Source: Nemophila menziesii | Taxonomy: Eukaryota; Streptophyta; Magnoliopsida; Boraginales; Hydrophyllaceae | Reading direction: 5' to 3' | Length of the DNA stretch: 64,000 bases | NCBI GenBank assembly: GCA_029959085.1 | Contig: JARWIR010000001.1 | Coordinates: 71,176,899-71,240,898 of the forward strand | In this document: in pieces, positions 23,082 through 34,271 of the stretch | Layout of the letters: every line of letters starts with the position of its first letter | Numbering within the stretch: position 1 is the first letter of the stretch | The notes under the pieces: model-generated | Databases searched by the model: none | What the model was told of the DNA's origin: nothing | Seen by the model: the letters and a program-made list of their open reading frames with translations, nothing else | Position numbers and translations under genes: made by a program

Positions 23082-23603
23082 ATGGCTCACGTTGTGGAAG
23101 ATGATAAAATTTTATTGAAAGATGATGTCGAGATTGTTTGGCTTAATGACACATCTTTTACTAATAGCTGGGAACCTGCGAGTATGGTGTCAGTGGAAAT
23201 AAATAAAACAGGAGAAATTAAACACAAAAATACTAAAGGGGGAAAACTCAATAACGCTATAGAGGGTGAAATTTGGGCCATTCTCTTGTCCATGAAATCT
23301 GCAGCAGATCTCGATCTTCAGAGTTTTTCGTTCTACTCTGACAACCTTGAAATAATACAAGGTATTAATCGCATAAAGGGAGTTAATTGGAGAATCCAAC
23401 CAATGACCGACGAAGTGTGGAAATGGATGGAACGATTCCGTAATTGGAATGTCTATCATGTTAAAAGAGAACTTAACGAAGTGGCGGACAGTTTCGCCAA
23501 ATGCATTAGACTTGGAGTGGACGTTCCCGAATGCCTTGGTAACTTAGTCATAGAGTTTTATAATAGTCATTCGCTCTTATGTATAAATAGAGGTATCATA
23601 TAA
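23082..23603 (+). CDS. RNase H type-1 domain ORF (LINE-type), apparently intact domain
   Basis: The 173-codon frame has a plausible acidic set in family order: Asp in WLNDTSF, Glu in EGEIWAILLSMKSA, Asp in FYSDNLEIIQGI and the final Asp in NEVADSFAK, preceded by the His of YHVKREL. This is the RNase H (RVT_3) fold that removes RNA from RNA:DNA hybrids in plant LINE-type elements. Upstream DNA carries no reverse transcriptase. After the stop, a short 3' region ends in TTTTACAAAAAAAAA (23627-23641), like a LINE tail. It is probably a 5'-truncated insertion; domestication is possible but unproven. Confidence 0.65.
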   Translation: MAHVVEDDKILLKDDVEIVWLNDTSFTNSWEPASMVSVEINKTGEIKHKNTKGGKLNNAIEGEIWAILLSMKSAADLDLQSFSFYSDNLEIIQGINRIKGVNWRIQPMTDEVWKWMERFRNWNVYHVKRELNEVADSFAKCIRLGVDVPECLGNLVIEFYNSHSLLCINRGII

Positions 23604-24299
23604 TCATGTATTTTGTTTTTCTCTTAATTTTACAAAAAAAAATGGAAATACGTTGATCGAAGAAAATGCAACGCTTTACCATATATCTAGATTTGATATC
23701 TTGGTGACCGGACCTTCAGTTGAAATTGAGGTCTTAAAAATCAATTATTGATTCTTTAGTGGTTTGAATACTACTAAGATAATTATTTCTTACCACCAAA
23801 TGTGAACTTCTAAATAGTATTATGTAAATAAAAAGTCACGCAAAATAAGACATTTAGAATGATAACCATGAACGTTACCGATACAGTGGAATTATATACT
23901 GGTGGCCTACCTGTCGTGTGCTAAACTATTTGGTCGATCTAAATAAAAGTTTTGGATACCCAAAAGTTATGTTACCTTGTGGTACAAAATTGACATTATC
24001 GGTGGATTATGGTAAGTAAATCCTAAAGAAATTTACTAAATTTAAAGATATTCGTCGAAATGAATATATTGTATAAACCACAAGTGCCGTAACAATTTAT
24101 AACTTTGCATAATTTCCTGAGTATTACACCAAAAATGTGTAATAGAAAACTTTCTTGTTATTCCTTCCGCGTCATCTTATATACATATTCGAGCAGTTGA
24201 AACGCACATTGTGAAAAAACAAAGATATCACGATCCAAAGAATTTTATATTATGACATGTTTAACTCTGTCATCCAGGGATAGTAAGTCGAATAATAGC

Positions 24300-26486
24300 G
24301 AATTCACTTTGACTCAACTTAAAAGAACCAGAAGTTTCTTTTTCCGAGTGACTACCCATATGTTTAATGTTCTCTAATAAAATTGACTATGAGACTATCT
24401 CAACCGGCAGTTGAGATTTATGTTGGTTTTAATTCATTTCTATTATTCGATATCTTGAACACCTAAAAGGTGATATATTTAAAACATGTCTTGCAGAGTG
24501 TTATTTTGATGAGACAATTTTCCCCTCATTAGGGGGAGAGATATCACAACCTGAAGTATCGTGTGACATATCGTGGAATACAATTTATTGTCACATCTCT
24601 ATTCATGAACTAAAGAATCAGAATTTGAAGTTCAAAAGATGATTCTTTGCAAAGTATTGTTAATAATATACCAAATGCATTTACAGACACAAAGAATGTT
24701 GTAAAATACCATATATCTACTACTAACGCTCTAGTATAGATTATTGTTTTAGAAGGAAATAAAACAAAATATGTCAGTTCATGCATATAACCTACGCATG
24801 AAGCATGGTGAGCTTAGAATAAAAGTATCTAACACATGAAGCGAGATGAATCTATAATACATCTAACCAACGCATGGAGCATGGTAAAAATGTAATGAAT
24901 CTAACCAACACATAAAGTGTGGTGGATCTATAATCCGTCGAACCAACGCATGAAGTGCACTAAACCTGTAATGTGTCTAACCAACACATGAAGTGTGGTA
25001 GACCTGTAAGGCATATACATATGCATAAAGTGTGGTAACCTCGTCGATTTAAAATATACCAGCCCGAAAAAAATAAATCTCATGAGTAAATGATGAAATG
25101 GTAAATAATATGGAATGTGTACATCCACATATTATGACGGGGATAATTAAGCCAGCTAATGTTGGCACGTGCGTTACTCTTAAAAATTGTAATGTTCCCT
25201 GAAGAGACCAAATTACCTAAATAAAGCAAAACCATGTAAATTATTTATCTACTACATATATATTAAACTGTGAAACAATTTATGTGATTGATATATTTTA
25301 TTTCATTATGGCTTGAAATGAATAAAGTGGTGAACAGTTTCGACAAACAAGTAAATGGACATATGAGATTGTCAAATCGATAACCCGACTTGTATCACAA
25401 AAGTTCCTACAGAAACCTAGTATTAATTATTGGGAGACGTCTTCATTCTCATGTTGTGGATATAATGACGTCTGGGTTTTACATTTTAGGAAATTCTTGA
25501 AGAGTTTACAAATAAGGAAATCACCAAGATAAATTTATGATTCTTGGATTGATATTAATGCTGAACACGTGTGCCCGAAGAATGATAAATTTCCAAAGCA
25601 TTTTGAGTGTCTAAAATATTAAATTTTGGAGAACGAGAGATGCCTAGAGTATTAAAGGTTCCCGAAGAATAAAGTGCATGAAACACAATAGAGCATTATA
25701 GTTATATAACATGAAGCAGTTAGAATGAATTACTTCTTCACAAGTACAATATTATCTTATGATGATATTGTCTCATACTGTAGATACAAGAAGGAGATTC
25801 AAGAACTGGAAGACCAGATCGTGAGATGTTGAAGTATATTTCACCAAAGGATTTCTGATGTATTAAACAAATTTGTCCACGCGAGACTCCAATAGATTCA
25901 TCAAATAAAGTTATGTTGTATACTTATGTTAAATTGTGGGCTCTAAATGTATTTTGTGATTTAATATAATTGTTGTAATAATGCGAGTAAAAATGAGGGG
26001 GAGACGATATCTGTGCGTTGTACTCTTTCCTTCACTAAGATTTGTTCCCACAGGGTTTTTCCTAGTAAGGGTTTAACGAGGCATGCCAAATATCTAATAT
26101 CATAAAGAGAACAATATACTTCTCCCTTTGTCAATCCACTATTTACTGACATTAAACAAATATGATTAAGTGAAAATTTAGCAGATTTATTCGCTGAATC
26201 TTTACAAAAAAGCATTCGAGCTTTAAACCTACCTATAAAGAAAACAATATTAGAAATATTTGACTTCGCAATGAGGGAAAGAATATATCGATATTATGTA
26301 CTCTTTTTCTTTCACCATGGTTTTTTCCAAGGGATTTTCCGGAAAATGTTTTAACGAGGCAGACCGAATATGTGTTATACCCTTCAAGAAAATATGTACT
26401 CTTTTTTCTTCATTAACTTTTGTCCAATGGGCTTTCTTGACAAGGTTTTAATGAGACATATCATTCAGTGAATATCCAACTGGGAG
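24300..26486 (+). pseudogene. pol: Decayed Copia polyprotein (integrase end to RNase H)
   Basis: The best-preserved piece is the integrase C-terminal region at about 24410-24550, in shifting frames: EIYVGFNS, then RYLEHLKGDIF and AECYFDETIFPSLGGE, a hallmark of one Ty1-Copia lineage. Downstream the frame is lost in most places. Near 26180 ENLADLFAESL is the RNase H end, and the 3' tail shows three copies of the CCC.TGGGTTTTTCC...GTTTTAACGAGGCA phrase typical of these elements (about 26050, 26330, 26430). A tandem repeat lies inside (24788-25050). It is inactive. Confidence 0.65.
24788..25050 (+). repeat. Tandem repeat, unit ~38 bp
   Basis: Units begin CTAACCAACRCATGAAGYGTGG and end in GTAAT..GT. 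Clear 38-base units lie at 24863-24900, 24901-24938, 24939-24976 and 24977-25014, with degenerate ones on either side. The array sits inside the decayed Copia polyprotein. Because 38 is not a multiple of three, it expanded after coding was lost or is non-coding. Confidence 0.75.
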
Positions 26487-26768
26487 TGTTTTGAATTATT
26501 TACTTATGGTGGATATTCACTGATAAAGTCATAACATGTAGAAATGACTTGCATCAACTTATGATGAAGCAGACATCTGTGCAGCAGGTTGAGCCTCGCA
26601 ACAACTTGAGTATCGCAACAATTTACGTTAGTAGCTGCGCAGTTACTTACGGTTTTCTATATATAGTTCGATATTAATATTATATTGTAGCCAATCTGAA
26701 TTCCACATAATAATTATAAGAGATTATATTTCTCTATATATTGAGTTATCGTCATTAAGTTTACAACA
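26487..26768 (+). repeat. Copia 3' LTR (short)
   Basis: It starts TGTTTTGAATTATTT right after a G-rich purine stretch (ACTGGGAG) and ends TTTACAACA, giving TG...CA ends and about 282 bases. A TATA-like CTATATATAG lies near 26656. The stretch follows directly on the 3' tail of the decayed Copia polyprotein. No partner LTR was found upstream. Confidence 0.55.
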
Positions 26769-26879
26769 TAAATGAATTTTTTATTTATCAAATCTAATAA
26801 CAAAAATGATTGAGAATTATTTTTGTTGAATTTTGATCTTGGTTCTACTATAAATTTTGACGAGATTTAAATATGTGGG

Positions 26880-27844
26880 GGAATTATTAATTAAAGCCCC
26901 ACGACCTTAACCTTCACAAAGAAAAGCCCATCCCAACTAACTAGTTGAAACCCAATTAAAAAACAAAAAAAGCCCAAAAACCCCTTACCTTTCCCTCTTC
27001 TTCACTATGAAAAACAAAAAACCAAAACAGAACCCCTATTAGGTTTTGGAAACTCACACTCTCTCCTCTCACCCTCTCCCTATATTCGGCGCTCACCATC
27101 CCACCACCTCTCCACCATGGCCGCCCCCTTCCCCCTCCCTCTTCTCCTTCCTTTTTCACCATATATGACCTTCCCACTTTCCCACCAGAAACTCGCACCT
27201 TCCCACCTTCTCACCTCCCCACCAACCACCCTCTTCCCACCATGGCCTCCCTTCCCCCTAACCTTCCTTCCGTTCCATAGATCCAACCTTCTCCCCCACC
27301 ACCGCGAACCAGGCCTTTCTCCACCACTACCACGTAACCCTAAAATCTAAAAAAGGTAATAATCTGCCTCTGTTTTGTTTTGGTCACAACTGCTTCAATA
27401 CTTATCCGTTTGATGCGTTTCAGTAGTCGAAACTGATCGTCTCGGAAAGCTCTTTAACTTTGATTCAAACCATTCTTCCAAATTCCTAGCCAATCTTGAG
27501 TTATGAGCCCTTTTGTGGACGTGGCTGGTGAAATTCAGATTTATTTGACAGCTTTTTCTTTCCTAGTTGAACTCTGGTTCTTTCTGTCTCCTGATTTCTT
27601 CAAGATCTTATTTACTTATCTTCTTAGAATTGATTTGGCATATAATTTATTTCCATATTATCTTTAAAGTTTCACAATAACACACAAATTAAACCAAATA
27701 TGCTATAGAAATAATAACTCATCAAATCAAGACAAGAAAAAGGAACATTACGAATAAAGCACAAAAGTCAATATAAAAAGACCATTTTCTACCTAAAATG
27801 ATGTCTCCCAAGGGATTATATTTAGAATAATTAGGGAGACATCA
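26880..27844 (-). repeat. Athila-like 3' LTR of element A (left limit uncertain)
   Basis: On the minus strand it starts TGATGTCTCC at 27844, preceded by the purine-rich GTTTGAGTTTGAGG tract. The part 27356-27844 aligns with the LTR-like insertion at 8325-8809. The outer part (27000-27350) is C-rich on the plus strand, with CCACC/CCTCC runs, and may be the R/U5 region. The left limit near 26880 is a guess. Plus-strand frames rich in Pro/Leu here look fortuitous. Confidence 0.55.
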
Positions 27845-28860
27845 GAGACATCAAGACCTCAAACTCAAACCTTTGTCGTCCCGACAAAGTAAAATAAAAA
27901 CTAAGGTCTATGGTGAATGCAAAAATGCAGAATCTAGTAAATACACCCAAAGCAACACTTAAAACAAATCTCATATAACAAACATTAGGAATTAATATAC
28001 ACATACACTTATCATGCAAAATCAAACACAAATAATATCAATCTTAAAATTAACTTCACAATGCTAGAAGGTTACGTTTGTACTTATCTCCATATGATGG
28101 CTATAGGGCGTTCCTTCATCCTCACTCGCTTTGAACGCTCCATTTAGCATACTCCCTATTAGCTGAATTACAAACTCACTATGCATCGAGGAATCACGAG
28201 GACTTTACGGTTTTAGCGTAGGCTTAAGGACGGTGTGGTATGTATATTTGGTAAATTTGAAGTGAGCTTTTAGCTCTCTCCTCACTTACCATCAACAACT
28301 GTCCACGAGCTTGAGTTTACACTCGAATAATGTTCTCACTCAACCCATTTGACGCACTAATTTAGCGTCCCTATGTTAACCCAATTGATACTAAGATTAT
28401 TTTGCCGGACATTTATTATTTCTTTATTTTCTTTTTCATTTTTTTCTCTCTTTTTTTTGTACAGAAGCAAACCTTGTTCCCGATTTGTGATGGCCGGGTT
28501 CCCGGTTTCTACTGTATTGATTTTCGATTTCTCTCTTTTTTTCTTTCTTTTTTTCAATCTCGGCAAAGGGTTACAAATACTAATATCATCTGAAATTGTG
28601 CCTCATTATAAACACATAAGTTCCCTCCCAATGTAATTTCCCATAGATGGACCCACCACCCCAAACTCAAGATCGAGACAGGTCTCAGGATTGTGATTCA
28701 AGTGCGGGTCATATGGAAATGCCAAATAACTAAGGGGATATGGGCTTATATTGACGGATAATATTAATACAAGGGATAGAAGGCTAAGAAGGTCTCAAAT
28801 GGCTAACAAAGAACTTCCCCAATCATTTTCCTAGTTACATAGCTTGCCTCTAGTTCATAC

Positions 28861-30230
28861 TGTTGGCATATAGCCTCCCTTAATAGGTTGTTTTAATGTG
28901 ACAAATCCTCTTATGATTAGTGTGCTAATTACTCGTGTTATATTCATCCTAACTTGCACTATTATTCATCAAAAACACTTTTCATACCATTCTTATTATA
29001 TCTCATTGCATTCACTTTTATTCATATCTTTATGTACTTTGAGATATAGCTTTAAAGATCAACTACAATGTTTATAAGAATGATGTTATCTACAACTTTC
29101 GTGAAGAAGATTTATTGATCCGAGCATCATAGCATAAGTCAAATTCTTTCAAAGATGCTTGGTGCGGTACACCAGACAAATGGCGCGGTACACATGACCA
29201 AGAATGCGGACCAGGGCGCGGTGCATTGGCTAGCCCGTCAGAGAGTTAGAAAATCTAACCGTTGAGGTGCGGTACACCGCACGATACTTGCGGTACACCG
29301 CAAGAAAGGTTTTTCTGCACAAAAGTTAAGTCATAAGAAATATATCCGTTGGGAAATTAATAGATCCGTTGGACCCAAGCCTTATGACCGTTGGAAGCTA
29401 TTTTCTGCTATAAATTGAAGCTCTTTGAAGGCTACAACTACACCAACTAATTACAAACATTAAGGGGCTTAATTGTTATCATTCAAGAAGGTGTCAAGAG
29501 CTATACATAGTCAAAATCAATCTTAGTGAGCTTATAAGTCCTTTCAAGGAGTTAATCAAATAAGCCACAAGGTTCTATCTACTCAAAAGGAGTTTACATG
29601 CTTATAGTTTTATCCACTCTTTTAGGAGTTTAGTTACAAGCTTTTATAAGCACCCCTTTAAACACTTTGTATCTATCCTCTTAAGTCTAGGTCTTGTAAT
29701 AGATAGATTAAGAGAGAATTCAAGTATAGGGAGTATACTTAGTATCCTTGTGTTGTGATTACACAAGTGTTTGTCCTTCGTGTTATCGAAGAGGTTGTAA
29801 GGGTTATTGTGTTCTCGACCCGGTTAAGAGAGACACGGGAGCTTAGTGAAAAGCTTGAAATCCTAAGGAGGCTTCCTTAGGTAGTGGATGTAGAGAAACC
29901 GAACCACTATAAATCACGTGTATCTTTCTATCCCTACTCTATTTACTTTCCGCACTTTATATGATTGATAATATGCTAGCATGAATATTGTGATATTAAT
30001 TATCTAGTTTATCTTTCATATAGTCTTCTAGAGTAGTAAGAGATTAGATTATCGTTTTACTTGTTAAACTTATATATCAATCCTTCAACTTATCCTTTGC
30101 ATGATCCTATAAGTGTTTGATATATTAAGTTGACTTAGAAGTTTTCTCTTAAACTTATTATTGTCCAAAAGATTTTTAATTAGGCATTAATCTTATTAGT
30201 AATCCTATTCACCCCCCTCTAGGACTTTCA
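28861..30230 (+). repeat. 5' LTR of the gag-only element
   Basis: The LTR has TG...CA ends (TGTTGGCATATAG ... GGACTTTCA). A cluster of GCGGTACACCGC-type motifs lies at about 29160-29300; two of them are mutated relative to the 3' LTR (ACCAGAC and ACATGAC instead of ACCGGAC). TATAAAT near 29410 is a likely TATA box. Confidence 0.93.
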
Positions 30231-30246
30231 ATTGGTATCAGAGCCT
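30231..30246 (+). other. Primer-binding site (initiator methionine tRNA)
   Basis: Directly after the 5' LTR the sequence ATTGGTATCAGAGCC is complementary to the 3' end of plant initiator tRNA-Met (core TGGTATCAGAGC), the standard primer site of Ty1-Copia elements. Confidence 0.92.
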
Positions 30247-30287
30247 AACTCTACGTGAATAGCTTAATCGTTAGTAGAGTAAACGAT

Positions 30288-31340
30288 ATGGAATTTAATC
30301 TTTTGGAAAAGTCGTCTTCTACTCGACCTCCACTTTTTGTAGGAACTTACTATTTTGCTTGGAGAACAAAAATGGAGGAATTTATCAAAGCCGAAGATCC
30401 CGATCAATGGAGAATCGTTATGGAAGGTCCATTCGTTCCTTATAAAGAGGAGTTAAATGAAGCGGGAGTTCTTAAGCTAAATCAAGAAGAAAAAGATTAT
30501 GATGAACTCACCGTTGAGGATAAGGCTAAGCTCACTCAAAATGCAAAACCAATGTACACTCTAATTCGTCGAATTTCCGAAGAAATTTTCTCACAAATGT
30601 TAGATTGTAAATCCGCAAAAGAGCTTTGGAATCGTTTGGAGTTTCTGTATGGAATTGTCGAAAATGATGAAGAAAAATAAATCTTAATCCATGATGAATC
30701 TCATGACAATCCTAAACCAAACCATGAGGTAGCCATCTATCCTAACTCTTTATCTCTTCCTTATAATTATGATGATATTAGGCAAATTTCATCCCTTCTC
30801 AAAATTCTTGATTCTCAAATCCATTTGAATAACCTCATGTTAAAAAGGGCTAAAGTTGAGCAAAAGAATTGTTTTAAATGTTGTATCACTTTAGATGACA
30901 TTCTTGGTAATACTAAAAACCCTTGTTTTGAAAACATTTTCTCTTCAAATAAAAGTCAACATCCTATGAAGAAAAATATAGAAGGTTTGAAAAATTTGGA
31001 CGAAGCTTTTTCCCTCGCTCTTAAAACTTTAAAAAATCATCCCTCTTCAAATGTCACTCCTTTTGATCCAAATGGCTTTTTTAAAGAAAAATTATATTTA
31101 AGTGATAATTTGGATATTGAAAAGAATGAGGAAACTTCGTGTTCAAAACTCTCACATGGTAGCTCAATTCAAAAAAGAAGTTCTTGTAATTATTGTGGTA
31201 AACCCGGTCATCATGCTTCTACATGCCATTACCACGAACAACTTGAAAGTGGATCTTTGATACCCTCGTGGGAAAAACCAATATGGATCGTGACAAATGC
31301 TAACAACATTTCCGGATCCATTCCACCTCGGTTACCATAG
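30288..31340 (+). pseudogene. gag: gag of the Sirevirus-like element, one premature stop
   Basis: The ATG at 30288 (MEFNLLEKSSSTRPPLFVG) starts a typical Copia/Sirevirus capsid protein: RPPLF.GTYYFAWRTKME, then a helical LWNRLEFLYG segment. A TAA at 30678-30680 interrupts it, but the same frame stays open afterwards through a Lys/Asn-rich linker to the zinc knuckle CNYCGKPGHHASTC and the stop at 31340. Total length is about 350 codons. A single nonsense codon in an otherwise open frame suggests recent inactivation. An ATG at 30255 lies in the same frame, but RPPLF spacing favours 30288. Confidence 0.85.
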
Positions 31341-32900
31341 TAATATTCATTGAAGGTGTTGAGCGTCAAGAAAATGGAATTATATGCAAAAGGACGTTCA
31401 AACCTCGTAAAAGGAAAATACGGTGAATTCTTTCCTTTCTTCTTTTTATTTTTATATTATTATGTGTTTTATCCTCTATGTGCTATTATCTTGTGTTTCT
31501 TGACCTTTTCATGCTTTATATTGCTTTGTTTTTACTTTGGGTCTTTTTGTACTTTTACAAAATATAGGGGTATTTGTGAAATAAACTGTTTTATGTGTTT
31601 TCGGAATTTCTTTGTTGTTTCTTTTCAAAACCAAAAATTCTCTTACTAGTTTTATACCATTCCGAATCTTTTGGGGAAGTTTCGAATGTGTTTTGGGTGT
31701 TTTCAAAAGAACCAAAAAATTCCTTCTTAGTGTCTAAGTCGAGCACTTTTGCGGTGCACCGGACCACTCCGCGGTACACCGCGATTAAGGGTTTCAGCAT
31801 TTTTATTTTTCCTTTATTTTTCGCCCAGTTTATTTTTGCAGTGCGGTACACCGCGAGTTAGGTTTTTGTCAGCATTTGAAACCCGTTAGTCTTCATTTCT
31901 TCCTCATTCCACCATTAAAACAAAAACCCTCCACCACTGCTGCGATTTCCGGCCACTGCTACACCTTTTTCCGCCGCCTAGAAACACTATCTTCTCCACC
32001 AAATCTTTCTCTCTCTCTCTCTCTCCTTCATTACCCACTTCCTTTTCACCATGAGAGAAAAGAAATCTGCTCCAAAGAAGAAAGCCACCACCGGAGCCTC
32101 CTCCAGCCGCCGCCGTGCGCCATCTCCAGCGAGGTCACCAACACCGCCTCCACTCCGGCCATTTGATCCTCTCCCGGGTAGAACCTTTAGTGCTTCAGCT
32201 TTTCCATCGGGTACTATTGCATCTCTAAATCCTTGATCCTTTCATATATTGCTCTTTAGTCCCTTAAGCTAATATTGTTGAAAATTGCACTTTGGTCCCT
32301 AAAAGATTTAAAAATTGTATTTTTGTCCCTATACTTTTCAAAAATTTCATTTTACCCCTAACTTTCTTAAAAATGATTTCAAATATTCTTTATTAGGGAG
32401 AAATTGTAGATCAAACTTTTACTAATTGAAACAAACTCTATGCATTTTGTAAGGGGGAGTTTTTGTTAAAACTCTAATGCTTTGGCTAATCATTTGTCTC
32501 ATATGTTGCTACTAATCATTTGTGTCATTAGAAAGCATATGAAATGAAAATCTTTCGATCAAGGAGTTGGTAAAATATCTCTATCTCTTAGCTCTTGCCT
32601 TTTATTACTTTGTGCATCTCTTACAACTCTCTTAAAATCATTGTTTAAAATCTATTCACTTGAGTTTTTAGCTCTTCTATCTTTAGTTGTTTTTATTAAC
32701 CCCGTCTTTTTGATGAAGACAAAGGGGGAGAAATATGTGCACTAAAACTTTCAAAAAATTGCACTTTTAAATCTCACAAATGCATCTCAAAACTTATATG
32801 CTTATTGTGAGGTGGAGCTTAATTTCATTTGTGCTTTAACTTTCATATCATTCCTAAGGTGTATTAGTGAAGGATTTGTCATTATCAAAAAGGGGGAGAT
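31341..32900 (+). other. Non-coding 3' internal region of the gag-only element, unit 2
   Basis: Same content as 240-1800. Purine tracts TAAGGGGGAG (32451), AAAGGGGGAG (32721), a mutated GAGGTGGAG (32810; GAGGGGGAG in unit 1) and AAAAAGGGGGAGAT (32887-32900). The last is the polypurine tract that primes plus-strand synthesis next to the 3' LTR. The short basic ORF is at 32051-32236. Confidence 0.75.
32051..32236 (+). CDS. Short basic, Pro/Ser-rich ORF, unit 2
   Basis: This is the duplicate of the 61-codon frame at 951-1136, without changes. It has a basic N-terminus, then a Pro-rich middle. The product is not recognised. Confidence 0.3.
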   Translation: MREKKSAPKKKATTGASSSRRRAPSPARSPTPPPLRPFDPLPGRTFSASAFPSGTIASLNP

Positions 32901-34271
32901 TGTTGGCATATAGCCTCCCTTAATAGGTTGTTTTAATGTGACAAATCCTCTTATGAGTAGTGTGCTAATTACTCGTGTTATATTCATCCTAACTTGCACT
33001 ATTATTCATCAAAAACACTTTTCATACCATTCTTATTATATCTCATTGCATTCACTTTTATTCATATCTTTATGTACTTTGAGATATATCTTTAAAGATC
33101 AACTACAATGTTTATAAAAATGATGTTATCTACAACTTTCGTGAAGAAGATTTATTGATCCGAGCATCATAGCATAAGTCAAATTCTTTCAAAGATGCTT
33201 GGTGCGGTACACCGGACAAATGGCGCGGTACACCGGACCAAGAATGCGGACCAGGGCGCGGTGCATTGGCTAGCCCGTCAGAGAGTTAGAAAATCTAACC
33301 GTTGAGGTGCGGTACACCGCACGATACTTGCGGTACACCGCAAGAAAGGTTTTTCTACACAAAAGTTAAGTCATAAGAAATATATCCGTTGGGAAATTAA
33401 TAGATCCGTTGGACCCAAGCCTTATGACCGTTGGAAGCTATTTTCTGCTATAAATTGAAGCTCTTTGAAGGCTACAACTACACCAACTAATTACAAACAT
33501 TAAGGGGCTTAATTGTTATCATTCAAGAAGGTGTCAAGAGCTATACATAGTCAAAATCAATCTTAGTGAGCTTATAAGTCCTTTCAAGGAGTTAATCAAA
33601 TAAGCCACAAGGTTCTATCTACTCAAAAGGAGTTTACATGCTTATAGTTTTATCCACTCTTTTAGGAGTTTAGTTACAAGCTTTTATAAGCACCCCTTTA
33701 AACACTTTGTATCTATCCTCTTAAGTCTAGGTCTTGTAATAGATAGATTAAGAGAGAATTCAAGTATAGGGAGTATACTTGGTATCCTTGTGTTGTGATT
33801 ACACAAGTGTTTGTCCTTCGTGTTATCGAAGAGGTTGTAAGGGTTATTGTGTTCTCGACCCGGTTAAGAGAGACACGGGAGCTTAGTGAAAAGCTTGAAA
33901 TCCTAAGGAGGCTTCCTTAGGTAGTGGATGTAGGGAAACCGAACCACTATAAATCGCGTGAATCTTTCTATCCCTACTCTATTTACTTTCCGCACTTTAT
34001 ATGATTGATAATATGCTAGCATGAATATTGTGATATTAATTATCTAGTTTATATTTCATATAGTCTTCTAGAGTAGTAAGAGATTAGATTATCGTTTTAC
34101 TTGTTAAACTTATATATCAATCCTTCAACTTATCCTTTGCATGATCCTATAAGTGTTTGATATATTAAGTTGACTTAGAAGTTTTCTCTTAAACTTATAA
34201 TTGTCCAAAAGATTTTTAATTAGGCATTAATCTTATTAGTAATCCTATTCACCCCCCCTCTAGGACTTTCA
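32901..34271 (+). repeat. 3' LTR of the gag-only element, unit 2
   Basis: It is 1371 bases with TG...CA ends. The palindromic motif cluster at about 33200-33345 is the least mutated of the three LTR copies: two ACCGGAC forms and the pair GCGGTACACCGC and TGCGGTACACCGCA. CATAC follows at 34272. Confidence 0.93.

Larger units (their letters stand above)
28861..34271 (+). mobile_element. Gag-only Sirevirus-like Copia element, complete, with CATAC target duplication
   Basis: It comprises a 5' LTR (28861-30230), a primer-binding site, gag (30288-31340, one in-frame stop), long non-coding DNA, several polypurine tracts and a 3' LTR (32901-34271). CATAC flanks both ends (28856-28860, 34272-34276). 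Protease, integrase, RT and RNase H are absent, so it must move with enzymes of another element. The gag start, multiple polypurine tracts and palindromic LTR motifs are recognised Sirevirus features. The two LTRs differ at about 13 of 1371 positions by my count, so the insertion is fairly young. Confidence 0.92.

Noticed and set aside
27117..27350. Pro/Leu-rich plus-strand ORF in a C-rich stretch, possible protein-coding exon.
   Set aside because: It lies within the probable Athila-like LTR, overlapping long frames exist on the minus strand too, and composition alone explains the open frame.
28357..28636. Overlapping Lys-rich (minus) and Phe/Ser-rich (plus) ORFs.
   Set aside because: They lie in the 3' non-coding region of Athila-like element A in poly-T/poly-A rich DNA, and the homologous stretch of element B (6960-7240) does not preserve either frame.
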